From Riptortus pedestris (Eukaryota > Arthropoda > Insecta > Hemiptera > Alydidae), in the NCBI GenBank assembly GCA_019009955.1, contig CM032229.1, forward strand, positions 76,491,001 to 76,555,000: a stretch of DNA of 64,000 bases. Direction: 5' to 3'. A model generated the notes under the pieces. The model worked only from the letters and a program-made list of their open reading frames with translations, was not told the DNA's origin and did not search any database. Both the position numbers and the translations under genes were made by a program. Of this stretch, positions 1 through 13,983 are shown piece by piece. The stretch's first letter is position 1, and every line of letters starts with the position of its first letter.

Positions 1-1231
1 AGCGGTCTCCGGCCTTATATGATGGCAGTCTATGTTTTAACTGTCATAAATGAATGTTTTAATAAATTTGGTTATAAAGTTGGCCCCTGGAGAGAAATTT
101 AAACCGGTAAATTTTCAGCAAGGGCAATCATCAAGTTCCTGCGACTACTATTGGCTTTCCCATCAGAACCCACGTCAGTATACTCCGTTTTAATATCTTA
201 TCACGTCAGCCCAACTGAATTCTTGTCGTTATATTATTATTTCAGCACCGAATTCACTGGACTAAAATGGAATGAAGTAACTATTTATGCTGATTAATCT
301 GCTAAACAGAAATCAGCTAACTGAAACGGAAAGAAACCAGCGAAGTCCTAATGGTGGTTAGGTGTCTGAAAACACACATATTCCCTGAATGGGTAAATAA
401 CAAAATTATAATTCGGGATCATGTGTTCAAGCTCTGACTTTGTGTGTTTGTAATTCCCCTTGAAACCATATGCAGTATCGACCTGTCCGTCCTGTAGGTG
501 TCCTTGTAATGTAACGGCTTGTAGAGTAGGGAAACTACTGAACCAATTAACACACCTGTACAATATTGAAAGAGAAACTAAGTTAGGCTGACGGGGAGCA
601 ACAGGGGTTACAAGCTCAATATCAGGACGGTACACAATAGGAGACCCCACAATACAGGCTTCATTTGCGGCTCACCATCCACATAATGGTCTTTAGTCCT
701 TAATTTTCCACCTTGATATTCAACACTTACTATATTAATTGTCAGCCAAAGGATCACATCTTAATACACAAAATTCCTAACCAGGCACATATTTCAAAGC
801 ATTTAGTGTAAGAGTTTTGTCGAACATGTTTTCTGATATAAATTTAGTATAATATTTTCTTAGCATTCATTGTAAAATACACACAAAAAAGCGTACTGTA
901 CTGTATGTTAACGACACACTATGAATGTAGGATTTTCAAAACTCAGTAAACTGTTCAAAGATGCAAGTCTTCAAATAAAGCCAAGACGTAGGCCAAATTT
1001 TTTTAGTGCATCGAGATTTTGCCTGCAACACTCACAAAAACACTAACATATTGGAAGCAAACATTCTTACACAGTGGGGTGCACCCTTCATTAACTACAA
1101 AAAGCTACCACAGGTATAGCATATTCATTTTCAGAATCATAAAAGACCAGAGAGAAGAATAAATAACGATGGTTATTTCAAGATTTACCCAACATGAATT
1201 TATTTGTCTTTATTTGATTATTGTTTCAGGA
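1..1231. other. AT-rich stretch, no gene recognised
   Basis: I see no coding signature, RNA gene or recognisable mobile element. Open frames here are short, and none shows a known motif or biased composition. Confidence 0.5.
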
Positions 1232-1511
1232 TGAATAACAAGGCCTACAAGTGGTTTAATTTATACAGAGTGCACTTTCAGAGACTATGCTCCATCATTA
1301 GTGCCTGCTGACAAACACCCTGACTAGGGAAGTCTAGCCTGGACCAAAACAGCCGGGCGACTCCCCCAATCAGGTGTATGTTTGTTAGCAGCACTGAAGA
1401 AAGAGCTTAGCCTCTGAAAGTGTACTCTGGGTAAATTAAAGCACTCATAGAGGAAGAGGCCTTTTTATTCATTTTGATCAATTTGTTCCTCTGCCGATCA
1501 GAATATCTGGA
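1232..1511. repeat. Inverted-repeat element (P family), copy 1
   Basis: Two diverged arms face each other. The left arm starts near GAATAACAAGGCC (1232-1244) and its complement GGCCTTTTTATTC lies at 1458-1470. Each arm holds a CTGANGA/GAAA motif (1272-1304 minus, 1391-1423 plus). The centre includes GCCTGGACC and CCGGGCGACTC, which recur in the copy at 14225-14530. The right end carries TTGTTCCTCTGCC, also close to the end of that copy. The two-arm layout and the motifs suggest terminal repeats of a Penelope-like retroelement in head-to-head arrangement. A foldback DNA element is the alternative. Confidence 0.6.
1391..1423 (+). ncRNA. Hammerhead-like motif (possible ribozyme remnant)
   Basis: CTGAAGA is followed by a 4-bp stem AGAG/CTCT with loop CTTAGC, then GAAA. 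The expected third stem (TGCA/TGCA in the copy at 14415) is degenerate here, so the copy is probably inactive. The opposite arm carries a weaker minus-strand version at 1272-1304. Confidence 0.3.
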
Positions 1512-4500
1512 ACAATTATTCTATGTTAATAAATTTATTTTCATTATTTATTGGGTAGAGAAAAATATTTTAATCATTTTTTGGACTAATTCACCCATTT
1601 TTAAGCGGTATTTTATCTGGTTGTCGTAATTACAAAAAATTATAAACGCTGTCATTCTAAAAGTTTAAAATTTTATTATGTATCAAATATATATACAAAT
1701 GGCATGCGACTGAAAACCACATAAAAATATTACTTGAAGAAACGATAGTATTTTAATAAACAACGTTTTGTTTTTTTATTTTTGAAAATCTACTATGACT
1801 GACTTAAATAGCTTCTAACCAGTTTTTACTGATGTGTAATCAAGGTTTTTTAATTTACAGAATAGTTTTATATTTTTTTAAAATTTTAACTGTATTTACA
1901 GAATGAATCCTGGATCCTTTTCCTGAGGATTTGATAATTCAATTTGAAAACTTTTGATATTTGTTGTTTATTATACTAAGGAAACTCATTTATCCGTTTA
2001 CTGGGTGGCATTACTATGACAGGTCGAATATTCAACAATCAAACATTTTATAAATTCATTTTTCGGTGTATAAATGACCTCATTTAATAGGGCTGATGCC
2101 TTTTTTCTGTACTTCTAAGTGGTTATGGTCCAATTAAGTAGAGGAAAAGACGCTGTAAGGTTTAACAGTGACAGCAAAACTTTCTTCCTGAAACGTTTTT
2201 AACGACTTTTTAGAGAGTGGCAAGTGATTTCGTTGTAAATAATGTTAAATATATAAAATGGGGATTTCCTGTCCAAATGAACAATAGACAAGGACAAAAG
2301 GAACGGAAAATCTGAAGAAGAAAATGTACAAAACATGAGCCGTTCATTCTTGAGATACTCAGGGTGAGGAGAAAACAATTAGAAAGACTCAGTAGTCCAT
2401 TTAGTTTCAGCCCTGGCGGAGAATGGACTTAACAAAAAAAGAATCTATAAAAACTGTTTCAGGGCAATGTTCGGGACTGTTTTATATCTTTTAGGTCCTT
2501 TGTCGGTGAACGATAAAGGGTTCCTCCGACCCGTTCCGTCCCCTTCCTATCTCGTAAACAGATATTTATTGACGGTTTAGTACAGATCACAAAAAATGGT
2601 AAAGGACTACGGCTGCTGTAGTAAAATTTGTAACTAATACAAGAAGTCGGTCTGTCGTAAGAGGTTTTGGGACTATTCAGAACGCCCTATAAAAACGATG
2701 CTGCGAGATTTACGAAGAAACTTGATGACCGTGTTTGTTATGGTAGGAGCAATAATCTGACGAATGGAGTAATCTCTATAAAATGAATCATACAGTGACA
2801 CAAAAGGTGTTCTTATGTTATGTGAGCATTAAGCGTTTTTTTTTCCTTTTTTCCTAGGGGCATAGAGAAATTTTATGCTCATAATAAATCTTGAATATTA
2901 AACATATTCATCTGATGGCTACAAAGCGTAGAAAAAAGAAAACGTACACAGGTTGCTAGGGTTTTCGAAGTTTCAATTAATCTGTCTTCTGGGAGCATTG
3001 GCTGTTCATACTTTCATTACCATGGCCTTATTCAGTAAACTAATGAGTTTGTAAGTTGTTGTGTACCCAAACGCAATCCATTTAAAAAATAAATAAATTA
3101 ATAAAAGGAAATAAAATACCAGTACAAACTAATCATAACATTTTTCTACGGAATTTCGGTAAATAGTAATTAATATTTTCATGAAAGAAGTATTTAAGTA
3201 CGGGAAAAAACGTCACCATCCAACTCATAATCCAGCAAAATTATTAACGAAATTTCTCGTTTTCCTGTGATTGAAAAATATATCTTACACTTGAGAAATT
3301 CCCTTAGTTTATGATAGCTAGGCAGGCTTTGATTTACGCTGCCCGTCCTCCATGGCAATAAAATACTTCGCGCCTCCTACTGAATCATACTCCATGGGAA
3401 GTGATGGAGTTTTATCTTGAGGGTAGCTCATCGTCATCAGCTAGGGTGGTGTGTCGTAAAGATTCGAACCCTACACCCTTAGTCAGTCTCTGCATCTCAA
3501 ACGGCCCCTCATTTATATTTCAGGGTCCACGTACCCCTTGGCGGAGGGTCACTACCATAGCCTTACTCACTGAATTTTTCATGGAACTTTTCGGAGAATC
3601 TTTGTTCTTTCAGGAATAGTACGTTGTGGCCGATCATTTGAGCATAAATGAAAACTAGATAAGAGAACAAGAAAATTTTCCTTTGAGGGAGCATTGGGGG
3701 AATTCATTATTTGAGGTTGTTTCAAATTAACTGCATGTTATGCGAGGGTCCATTTGAACCACGTAGCTCTGACATTTCTAGACTGAGTGAACTTGAGCAG
3801 TAATATTTGAAAGACATTTCTTTATTTGAAAACACATTTTGCAGTAACTGGTCATTACTGGCCTGCCTTCCAGAATAAATCTTTATTTTTGCACTTTATA
3901 CTTTTGGAGGCTCAACCATCATGCTCAGAACTAATGGACAATAAGTATGAGATTGCTGAGATTCTGTTTGCCTTGGAATAATGTTTATTTCCGTATCCAC
4001 AGCTCTCTGCCTGTTCTGTCCATTGGAAGATTTCAGAGGAATAATTTAATCTGGCGTCAGTATGAATATGCATACATCTTTTGTTAGCTCCACTTTAACA
4101 ACAGACAACATTGGTTAAAAAAAGCATGTTTAACACCAGATTCAAATTTTAATAGTAAAGCCCTTCACTTTGCCGTTGTGTGAAATAGTGTTACCTACAC
4201 ACCTGTGTTTTTTTTTTATTTTTTTTTTGTAACAGAAGGATATAAACGAGTTAAAGAGTGTAGATATGACCACTTAGATCCTTCCATCGATTATGGACCT
4301 TGTTCCAACCAGCCCAAATCACCCTATTTATTATTTTTTTTTTTTTTTTTAGCAATTTAAACTAAACGTAAAAATTAAGGAATATTCAAATGGTGATTCA
4401 GCATATGTCTGCTATAATATTTGCCGTTTTAATATTCTATCCTTATGTGATGTGTTTGTCGGCCACTTAGATTGAAATTAATCATTCTACAGTCTGATTT

Positions 4501-5998
4501 CGTTCATGTACTAGCTCCGACTCTTCTTCCCGAATGAGCGTCTTTTATTTTATACTATGGACATTCCTTTTAGTATTTAACTATAATGCAGTATTCAATT
4601 CTTGAACACCATTCAGTTTGTCTTGTTAAAAGTAATAAATTACACCGAAATGTCGACTAGTTGAAGTAGTTTTATTTCAACCTAAGTGACCAACCACATC
4701 ACTTAAGTACAGCTCCAACAGCGGTCATAACTACGAATATTTAATATTCCTTTATTAAAAGAAATATTTATCTGTATTGCACTAATTATTTAAGTAAGTA
4801 CAAATAAATTTACAAAAAAATATATACATTATTTCATGTATAAAAATAAAAACCACTATCAAGAATTAGAATATTTGTAAAATAAATCTCTGTAGATACA
4901 TACAAAAATTGCGCTAAGCAAGCAATATAATACCTACTCCTTCTTATTCAATTATTAATTTGTCAATGCATATAGCAAAATCACTCTAAATGAGAAACTT
5001 CTTAGGAGTAATGAAGTACCCAACTAATACAGAGGTGTCAATATTGAAGATGCGGACTCCAGGATAGAAATTTCAATACGAGGAGGGACAAATCATTCGG
5101 AAACCATTAGTCTCAAAGGGATCAGCCCTCATCCGGTGAATGGCAGTTCCAGGTTAAACCGTTCACGGGATAAAAAGTTTTATTTTCTCTCCATCCCCCC
5201 CTTCCCCGTCCTTTAACACCGACATAAAAAGATAAAGAACTTTTAGGCGGGAAAAAAAGTGTGAAAAGCCTCAGAAAAAGATATTAACATGCGCATCAAT
5301 ATTCATATAGACGCTGAGTTTGGGAAGGCAAAGAATACAAATTGGCGTCACCTCTGTCGTCATATTTCCAAGTATTTGTTATTCAAACCCCCTTCCCCCA
5401 ACCCGTACGTCCTCCCTAAGTTACATCCTTTCATGTGACATTATTATTTTTTATACATTTATAATTGGACAGGCTAAAGGGATCATTCTATTCTTGTAAC
5501 GGGTTTTATTTTATTTGATCATTAATTGAAGGGACTCACTCTAAACAGGTGACATCAGAGAGCATATTAACAATCGGGTTTTCCAATTTATAAGGCATTT
5601 TCAAAACTAATCCGTCATTTCATCGTTTTTTAGTCCGCGTATGACCTAGCGATTCCCGAGAACTTTATATTGAATAAATAAATTTAATTGTTATATATTA
5701 TGGTTCACTTCTAGATAAAAGAAAGGAGTAAAAACCAAGAGATGGTTAAACCTTGGAAATAAATAAAAAGAATTTATGAGGAGACCTAGAAATATATGGG
5801 CAACAAAAAAAAGGAATGGGATCGACTAATATTTTTTAAGTGGCAGTAAAGTAGACGAGGGATCCTAGACGTCAAAGGTATACTACTATAATGTTTCCAG
5901 GCTTAATATTTCTGTATTCTATTATTGTTTAAACATATTCACAGTTCTTATAGTGGAATTGTAGAGGGAAAAAATACATGAAAAAAAAGTATGAGTGC

Positions 5999-6000
<2 letters not shown>
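1512..6000. other. AT-rich stretch without recognised genes
   Basis: No gene or known element is visible. There are homopolymer T tracts near 4209-4227 and 4331-4350. A tRNA-B-box-like GGTTCGAATC reads on the minus strand near 3460, but no A box, tail or second copy was found. Confidence 0.45.

Positions 6001-6056
<56 letters not shown>
6001..6056. repeat. (TA)n microsatellite
   Basis: About 28 uninterrupted TA units. Unlike most (TA)n tracts here it is not flanked by CAGATTTCCC-family sequence. Confidence 0.95.
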
Positions 6057-6060
<4 letters not shown>

Positions 6061-6395
6061 ATGTATAAATGAACGACTTCATTCTTACAGTACGTTTAAA
6101 ATATAATTGTTTTTGCATTAATTAAATACTCGAAGCTACAAACATTTTAATAGTTTAAATATCTTATTTAATACAAAGAAATTCATTAATAGCAGTAAAA
6201 TCTACAACTTTTTTTTTATTTGAATGAAATTTGGTATTTAAATGTTTCAAAAGAATGGCAAAATGTATGATTCAAAAAATTATGTGTTGTGAGTAATATA
6301 CATCACCCAGGCCTCCCTGTACTGATTTCATCTCAACTCTCTATTTCTGAATAAAAATCTGATTAGTAGAAGGGGGGGGGGGTTCCTGAAGACAG

Positions 6396-7065
6396 AAAGT
6401 CCGTCACGCAGGGGCTGCGTAAACTAAGCAGATTTCCCACGTGGGTCTTACAATAGAGAAGTTTCAGAATAGAGAGTCAAACAGTTACGGGAACGGCCCG
6501 AACTAGCTCTTTACGGAAACTCACGACTAGACCCGAAGTTAGCCGATCTCATATCAGAAGCTGAAAAAAGAAAAATTCAAATATCTCGGTTAATATTCAA
6601 GATACAGAATAAATGTATATAACATTATTTATAGTAAATTTAATTTGCAATAAGATTGATTCTATATAATTTTTCGATCCGACGTATAGTAACGGAGATA
6701 TTTCGAATTTTCGAAAATCCTCCCCTATAAACCCCCCCCCGCCCACTGGTCCGATTTCAGCCATTAACGAACTTGATCTTTATTTTTGCATAAAACGTTT
6801 AAATATCGAGTTTGGTAACGATCAATCGAAAATTGCGACCACTAGAGCGTTTACAGACAAAAATATATATATATATATATTATATATTATATGATATATT
6901 TAGTATTTGACACGGTAAACGGACCTCATTTTCGTCATCTCCTGGGTAGGATCGATTCTGGTGGACATTTGAAAAGAGGAAAGAAGGAAATTTTTTTTTT
7001 TGTTTTTTTTTCTTTTTTAAATTTTTTTTTTTTTCGCGGCGGGAAACTCGCGTCGTACGTCTGAT
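6396..7065 (+). mobile_element. CAGATTTCCC-family element, copy A (short 5' form)
   Basis: The left end has GTCCGTCACGCAGGGGCTGC followed by TAAACTAAGCAGATTTCCC. The middle has the family block TCTCGGTTAATATTCAAGAT, then AACGGAGATATTTCGAA, a poly-C tract and TTTCAGCCATTAACGAACTT. A (TA)n tract at about 6861-6898 precedes ACGGACCTCATTTTCGTCAT. The right end has decayed and is interrupted by T-rich insertions; the terminal palindrome is missing. Inferred to be a non-autonomous element. Confidence 0.75.
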
Positions 7066-7229
7066 TTTACCTTGGGGTGGGTTTTTTGTGAGCGTACGAA
7101 CGTCCTATAACGGTTCATGATTTCCCTTGATTTCCTAATTATGCGGGAAATATTGGTTTTGGCCACAATACTTGTTAATCTACCCCCCAAATGAAAGAAT
7201 AACCCAGTTGGTTAATATTTTTTGAATTT

Positions 7230-7909
7230 AATATTTATGAATTACGATATTTAAATGTATTGATCCTTTTTTTTTTTTAAAAACGAAAAATAGATTAATC
7301 AAAACAGAATCTATAGCATTTTTCGATCAGACACATAATAACGGAGTTATATTGAACTTTTGAATTCCTCCCCACCTCTACCCCCCCCCCCCCCCCCCTC
7401 GCCCTATTCCTAGTCCGATTTCAGCCATTAACGAATAATCATTGCTGTTAAACGATTGAACAGTTAAATACCGAGCTATGGTATAGATCAAACATCCATT
7501 TTTGTACGTAAAAAAGACGTATTTGTGTGTATCTCATCATCATGTGCGTATCATCTAGTAAAAATGTGTTGCCAACATTATTTGTGTATTTAAGCTTTGA
7601 ATAAGACGTGTCTTAATATATTCGGTTATTGCGAAAGAGCGATGACTGAAAATATGGGTTTACTACTAGGCTAAAAATAAAGAAATGAAAATACAAAATA
7701 TTCAAGTTAGCGAAAAAGTGTATAAATCAACATTTATAGAAAATCAAATTTGTAAAATCATTGGTCATTTTCAATTTAACTCAAAGTGACAGAGAAAATT
7801 ATTTCAGCCGTACCGTAACTTGATCTTTCGTATTACATTAAACGCATATATTTATTTTGGTAATAAACATGAAACATTTCGACCGGTAGAGTGATAACAG
7901 CCAGTTGTG

Positions 7910-7968
<59 letters not shown>

Positions 7969-8090
7969 GAATGGACCTCATTTTTCTTATTTTCTGGGTA
8001 GGATGGATGGACATTTTAGGATTTTTTTTCATAAATCGCGCCGTGAGTACATCCTCAATCGCTAAATACCCTTAAGCGAAACCTGGAATT
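7230..8090 (+). mobile_element. CAGATTTCCC-family element, degenerate bimodular copy
   Basis: Two diverged internal modules follow each other. The first, about 7300-7520, keeps TTTTTCGATCAGACACATAA and GTCCGATTTCAGCC plus an 18-base C run. The second, about 7570-8090, keeps AATAAGACGTGTC, a (TA)n tract (7915-7963), TGGACCTCATTTTTC and the relic end CCTTAAGCGAAACCT. The same two-module order is seen at 34388-35340, which indicates a subfamily rather than random decay. Neither terminus is intact. Confidence 0.55.
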
Positions 8091-8924
8091 CAAAATTTGA
8101 AATCTTTAAGTTTTCTATGCATTTGAACAAACAAAATTATAGGTATTGTTGTAGTATACAAAAAAGATCTTATACATATTTTTGGTATCTCTAATATAAA
8201 AACGGGGATATTAGTGAATTTTTATTTAAAAACACTAAAGAATAAAGTCATTGTATAATTCACAATAATTACAACACATTACATTTTTGGTTTCCCACCC
8301 ACTTTAAGATACAATTGAAAATGAAGTCGGATTTAATATTTGTACTGTGTATCAAGTTAGGGAATTTATTGAAGAAAATCCTAGACTGACAGGTGAAATT
8401 CAATGAAAATAATTTCTGCTGTCGAAAATAGATTAAATTTCTATTTGCTGTATAAAGTGCTCGTGCATTATATTCAAGGAGTTGAAAGGAAAGTCATCAG
8501 CTATTGTCAAGAGACTCAGAGGTGCTTAGTAGTAAGGAGACATTATTGACATCTGTTAATTATTTTAGTGCTAAATCGAATGCAAGTCGTTATAGCTAAA
8601 AATGTGAAGGACGTGCTTACATTTCATTGTCTTTATTGAAGTTGAATACTAGGAACAGAATGTACCTGAAAAAAACCAAAATCAGAATTAGTAAAACATT
8701 ATTTTAAGTAATTTATATTGTTATTAAATTATTTACATACACATATTGTTTTATTGGTAATCAATTAAACGAGAGAGAAAACATGAGCTAACCTGTCAGC
8801 TAACCTTTTAGGAAATTATTGTAACGTTCTTGTAAGAAGTTATTTGTTTCTATTACATGGTATAACATTTTTAAAGATTTTAAAAGATCTTATGTATGTC
8901 ATAAAAATTTATTTAAAAGTGGCA

Positions 8925-8966
<42 letters not shown>

Positions 8967-9530
8967 TGATATTCTCATTTTGAGATGGCCATTGTTAATC
9001 AACCTTCAAAATATTTATTTACAACTAATTAATAAAGCTTATGGTTGTCCTTATCTATACTCTTTTGAAATGGAAACATTGGTCGTTAAAATATTATTTT
9101 GGGAAATTTCAAAAGAGAAGGAACAAAAAGGATAATATATTATAAAAATCGTCCACCCGTTATTATAATTGTTATTTTTTACTTAGGCAATGGGACAGAT
9201 AGGCAGATTTCGAGTAGTATTTTGTATTTTTTCTTCAAAATCCTTGAATCTCTGGAAGAGGAATAAGGTACTTAAAATATTCACCCAAGCCATATACATT
9301 TTTTTATGTACTATTTTTCGATTCAGAACTTGGTTATATAATTTATTGTGGAAAAAAAAACATAAATCAGTCAATAGACAATTAATTATATCTGTCAATT
9401 AGGATTAATTATATGAAACATTACATTCAGATTTTCGAGAAGTTTCTCGAATATCATTTCGATTTATATATAATAGTCGAATTTAAGTCTTAAGTGTTAA
9501 GATCCGGGGGCTTAAGGAAAGAACAAGATT
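8091..9530. other. AT-rich stretch with one (TA)n tract
   Basis: No gene is recognised. A (TA)n tract of about 40 bases lies at 8926-8966. Open frames near 9183-9402 overlap on both strands and look like chance. Confidence 0.5.
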
Positions 9531-9613
9531 CTCTCTCTCTCTCGTATCTCTCTCTCTCTGCTCTCTTATTATATGTTATATATATATATCTATATATATA
9601 TATATATATATGT

Positions 9614-9650
<37 letters not shown>
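9531..9650. repeat. Compound (CT)n and (TA)n microsatellite
   Basis: A CT-rich tract (9531-9566) is followed by an interrupted (TA)n tract (9575-9648). There is no flanking similarity to the CAGATTTCCC family. Confidence 0.9.
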
Positions 9651-9651
<1 letters not shown>

Positions 9652-12600
9652 TTGGCGAAGTTTATTCTTACCAAAAGCTTTTTGGTTCTTATGACACAGA
9701 ATTATTATATAAATAAATGTTAGATTAAGCCTGCAGAAGTGAGTACAAACCTGCTAGGGAATAGCTCAATCAATGCTGTACGGTCACTTCCATTCACGTA
9801 TGGCAAGTGCATTTCCCACCATGGTCATAAAGATTATCTTGAGAGATACATAAATAAAATAAATAAGAAGGCGAACGAATCAGAAGTGAACGAAGCGCAG
9901 GAGCGAACGAAGAAGGGAACGAATGAACGACTGGAGGAAGTGAACCGTTCAAAGTAACCACAGCTTCTTCACCCCACAAGTAACAATAATATAAGTTAAT
10001 ATGAATTATAATAACCCATCATGGATGCTACACGATGATTCTCTTTATAAATTAAGTGTTCCATTTACGCTTAATACGTTCTTGGAAGCGTTGGAATTAT
10101 GAACTAGAAGCGTCATGTTCGAATCTGGGGATTGAACTCCTAAATTAAATTATTCATAAAATCGACTAATGAAAATGTCAATCGAAATGATAAAGTTTAT
10201 TTCAGCGCTGACAGGTTCGATCCAAATTCCGAGCTGCAATAATGAATAATGTCGTTTTAGTCTGTTACCTGGAAATATTAACCTTCCAAGAGGTGAATAT
10301 TTCTTTATTAATCGAACAACAATTGCTTTAAGGGGTTATATATATATATATAAACGAAGCATATTCAGAGGTAGGAACTACAAGAAATGATATTTCGTAA
10401 AAATTTATTATTGTAGTACCGTACAAAATAAATACTTCAAGTATAATCCCAGTTTAAATCCAAAGAGTAGTTAGAATAATCCAGACAAATCCTGTAGCTA
10501 GCCATAAGAAGAAAGACCAGTAAAAAGAGCAGGTGTAAAGGAACGGTAGAAACTAATTAAATTCTAAATTGCCCCCTCCCAACCCCCCCCCCTTTGCACA
10601 TCAGCTTCCTCAACTCACAAATAGCTTTTATCGCTACTTATATATCAACCCTCCCTACTCTGCAACCTTATTTAAGTCCGAATAAACCTACTGTAAAAGT
10701 AACTTTTAAGAAATAGTATTTCTTCCTAACAGCTTACCCCCCTAGCTCAAACAAATTGTTGTGCAGATATATTTACTACTGCATAAATAACAATGACTGA
10801 ATTGGATTCTGTATGAAATAAATATTTTTTATATAATTACGATCAATTTTTTTCAATGTACCTAGCATTCTGATTAATTCGTGTATGTAATCCGTTTACA
10901 ATCGAAACCATTGGACGTCAAAGGCCAAGTATTAGTGAAATATGCCCCAAGCTACAGTGAATACAGTTGAACTTTGAGCCTCGTCACTAATTCATCGTTT
11001 AAATATATAATTTTTTAATTAGATGTAGAATATACAGAAAGATTTATAAATCAAAAGTACATGTATATCACTAGGAGAATCTGTAGATATCGTTGAAGGC
11101 ACTAGGACAGGTTGAACAGTGTCAATGTGTCACCAGTATCGGTTTCAATTAATCGTAAGTCCTATTTTGTGAAAATTGTTCAAGTAACTGCAGATTGATG
11201 GAATAAAAGGACATAATTTCACAATAAAGACTAACTTCAGGAATAAAAAGCTTTCGACGGAGCGCATAATCTTCATCAGTTCTCTTTCAGCAACATTTTA
11301 CTAATTGTAACTAATATGGTAAAATAAATCGACTAAATAATTATCAACAAAAAATAATTATTAAGGTTAACAACCATTTCTAACAACTAAAAAAGACGTT
11401 TTAAAAATATTCACCGCAACAACAAAAAATATGAGAAGTAAAAAATTATAACCTACATACAGTTTACGTCCTACCTTAATCATTTTGAAATATACTCCAC
11501 AACTATTTAATATACAAAATGAAATCGTATAGTGATGTGTTAATTTCGTCTCGCTAATACCTTCTTTAATGTTGTCTATTTTGTGTCTGTGTGGGTGACG
11601 TGTTTAAATGTGAATGTTATATGCCTGTTTTTATAAATTGTTGTTTCTAAGTTACCACATTTTCTTTTTCACTCATTTATTCACCTCCTTTTTTTAGTTC
11701 TAAGCTATGTTCGTGTTTCTTGTTTCTTTTATTGTTTTATATTATTTTGTCTGTTCCCTTTTTTGTTATTTTGTTTACTTGTTTTTGTTTTTTCCCCTGG
11801 TCTTTGAAAAGAGCCAAGTCACCATAGCTGCGGGGCTCTATATAAAAAATAACTATTTTATCATTAAAAAGTGCATTTTAAAGTACTTTAGGTTGAATGT
11901 AACGTATATATACCTATACCTTATAAGTATATCTTATTTTTTTAACTTTTGAGTTATTAATATTTTTTTTATATCGATGGAGCGAATGTTTCTAAAACGT
12001 TGTTACTTAGATTAAAACTCTATCTTATATTAAGTATTATCATGTGAGACAAGGTTTTATAGACAAGCTCGTTAATAAGACACTGACGATGTTAAGTTGC
12101 ACCGAAAGCGCTTTGTCGCCGTAAGAAATCGTTATAGTGAATGTTTGGCCCTTTCATTCGATCCACCTGCAGTAATATCCTTCTTCCCTCAGGCCAGAGA
12201 CATGCTGTAAGAGATAAACTCTGCTATTTCGACCCCAAAAGAAGACAAACGCTTTTGATGCCATTATATAGAACTACATGATTCCTCAGCCACAATACTT
12301 GGCACAAGTGGTTCGTTGACAGTCTGAGGGGGATAATTGACTAAGTTGGATGTCAATGACTTCCGCATCATTCTTTGCCATTACCCCCTCCAACTGGAAT
12401 CACCCCCCAGGAATCCTTGGGAAGCATAGACAAGTTGGAGGCGATCACTCCTCAACCTTGGTGTTTAATCACCTCAGGCCCCTCGATAAAAACACACCCC
12501 CAATGTAGAAAAAAAACCTACTTTTGGCTCCCTCACCCCCCTCCCCACCTTCTGTGCTCCCGAGTTTTCAATTATTGGATAGCTCAGTCTTTTCACCCTT

Positions 12601-13060
12601 CAGCTTCGGAAACAAATTGCATTTTTAATCTTCATTTACTCTCGTCAGTTCCCATTTAACTTCCACAATTTTTTTTTTATTTTTAACACTACTTCAATTT
12701 AAACTTCGTTTAAATTCATATTTTTCTTTATGAAATCATTTTCCTTTCCTCTATTAAATAATTAAAAGCAACTCTACTGAACAAGAGGATAAAATTGAAT
12801 TTTAGGCACTTAAAAATAACTATTGGTACGAGAAGAATGATATGAGGCTAGCGAATCCTTCATCCTAGAGTTAGGTCAAGCAGAAAAAATATGCATCCTC
12901 GATACGTTAATGAATTGTGGTGAAAACAGCTTGAAGGGGAGACACAGGGCAATTTATTTGGAAGAAGCTGTTCATGGATTATACAGAAGAAACGAGTAAG
13001 AATCAAAGGTCTCTTTCCTTCACAAATACTTATATTAAGCGGCAGAGTGCTTTCGGAGCA
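9651..13060. other. No recognised genes; AT-rich with T-rich and C-rich tracts
   Basis: I find no gene. A purine-rich tract with repeated GAACGAA-like units lies at about 9870-9950. T-rich DNA lies at 11690-11800, and a pyrimidine-rich segment at 12370-12560. A CTGATGA/GAAA motif is on the minus strand at 11249-11283. Confidence 0.45.
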
Positions 13061-13170
13061 CTAAGGGAAATTAGGTATTGAGGTGGGGATCATGACACGA
13101 TTTTCGAAAATTTCTATAAATGTCCATCGATCCTACCAAGTAGATGACTAACATGAGGTCCGATCAAAGT

Positions 13171-13204
<34 letters not shown>

Positions 13205-13305
13205 TATTTGTCTAATACCGCTCTAGCGGTCGCAATTTTGGTTTATTCGTTACCAATCTCGATATTTAATCGTTTTAAGTAATGCCGTTATTATGTGTCT
13301 AACGT
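13061..13305 (-). mobile_element. CAGATTTCCC-family fragment, copy K
   Basis: In minus orientation this keeps the right-hand part of the family: a relic of the terminal palindrome (AAGGGAAATTAG), ATGTCCATCGATCCTACC, ATGAGGTCCGATC, a (TA)n tract (13169-13197) and CGCTCTAGCGGTCGCAATTT. It ends near 13305, so the left half is missing. Confidence 0.65.
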
Positions 13306-13756
13306 TGGCAAAGTCCTATGCTTTGTTCACGTTTTGGGTGACGTGCCCTGCTCCGACCGAGCTTATATATCATCTTGATAGAAAGTTAAATAGAAAACAA
13401 TGTTGTTTTTTTTTGGTTTATGATGCAGCATTATTTTTGCATTCTCATTAGAGATAACAGTATTATTAGAATTAATTACTATATACATTCATACAAACAA
13501 TCATTACATTATTTTACCTAATTATTACATTATTATTTTCAAAACTTTATTACTATAATTTTTACTATTCATAGATACTTGTAATTTTATTAACTTCCAT
13601 TTGCACTCCAAACTTATTGATAGTCTTATAATTTATTTCTTCTTACTTTATTTTAACGTCTCAATTTGATGATTGTTTTTCATTTCTTAATACTACTGGC
13701 TTGCCAACAAAGGAGTGATTCCTCTCATTATTTAGCCAATCATTAATTAATTAATT

Positions 13757-13983
13757 GGGGCTCTGGTTAGCCATGAGAGTTAAAGCGTTGGCCTTAATTT
13801 CACATGGTAAACCTAGAGTGGCGAATTCGATTCCCGCCTGCGCAATAGGAATATATTTAGTGACGAACTCATTAAATAAAATCCTTGGTTCCACCCCAGA
13901 AAAGAGTGGTAACCTGTAGATAACCCATCCCTATTAGCCATAGTTGCAAAAGGTGGTCGTTAATAAATAATAATAATAATTAA
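13757..13983 (+). mobile_element. tRNA-derived SINE, copy S1
   Basis: The head begins GGGGCTCTGGTTAGCC with an A-box-like TAGCCATGAGAG, followed by a B-box-like AATTCGATTC. A body with AGAGTGGTAACCTGTAGATA follows, and the 3' end is an (AAT)n tail. Five copies of this sequence occur in the window with the same order of parts, which supports a SINE transcribed by RNA polymerase III. The LINE partner cannot be told from the tail. Confidence 0.75.

Noticed and set aside
348..650. 100-residue minus-strand open frame
   Set aside because: No ordered domain features or recognisable family; length is compatible with chance in a 64-kb window.
3440..3475. tRNA gene or SINE suggested by GGTTCGAATC on the minus strand
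   Set aside because: No A box at proper spacing, no cloverleaf and no repeat copy; a 10-base match alone is weak.
7838..8032. Frames encoding runs of I-Y dipeptides (also 9494, 21661, 53566)
   Set aside because: Direct translation of (TA)n microsatellites.
9183..9402. Overlapping frames on both strands
   Set aside because: They occupy the same bases on opposite strands and have no protein-like pattern; chance frames in AT-rich DNA.
9739..9957. Charged open frame rich in E, K, N and R
   Set aside because: Its character comes from an imperfect GAACGAA nucleotide repeat; there is no ATG at the frame start and no relatives recognised.
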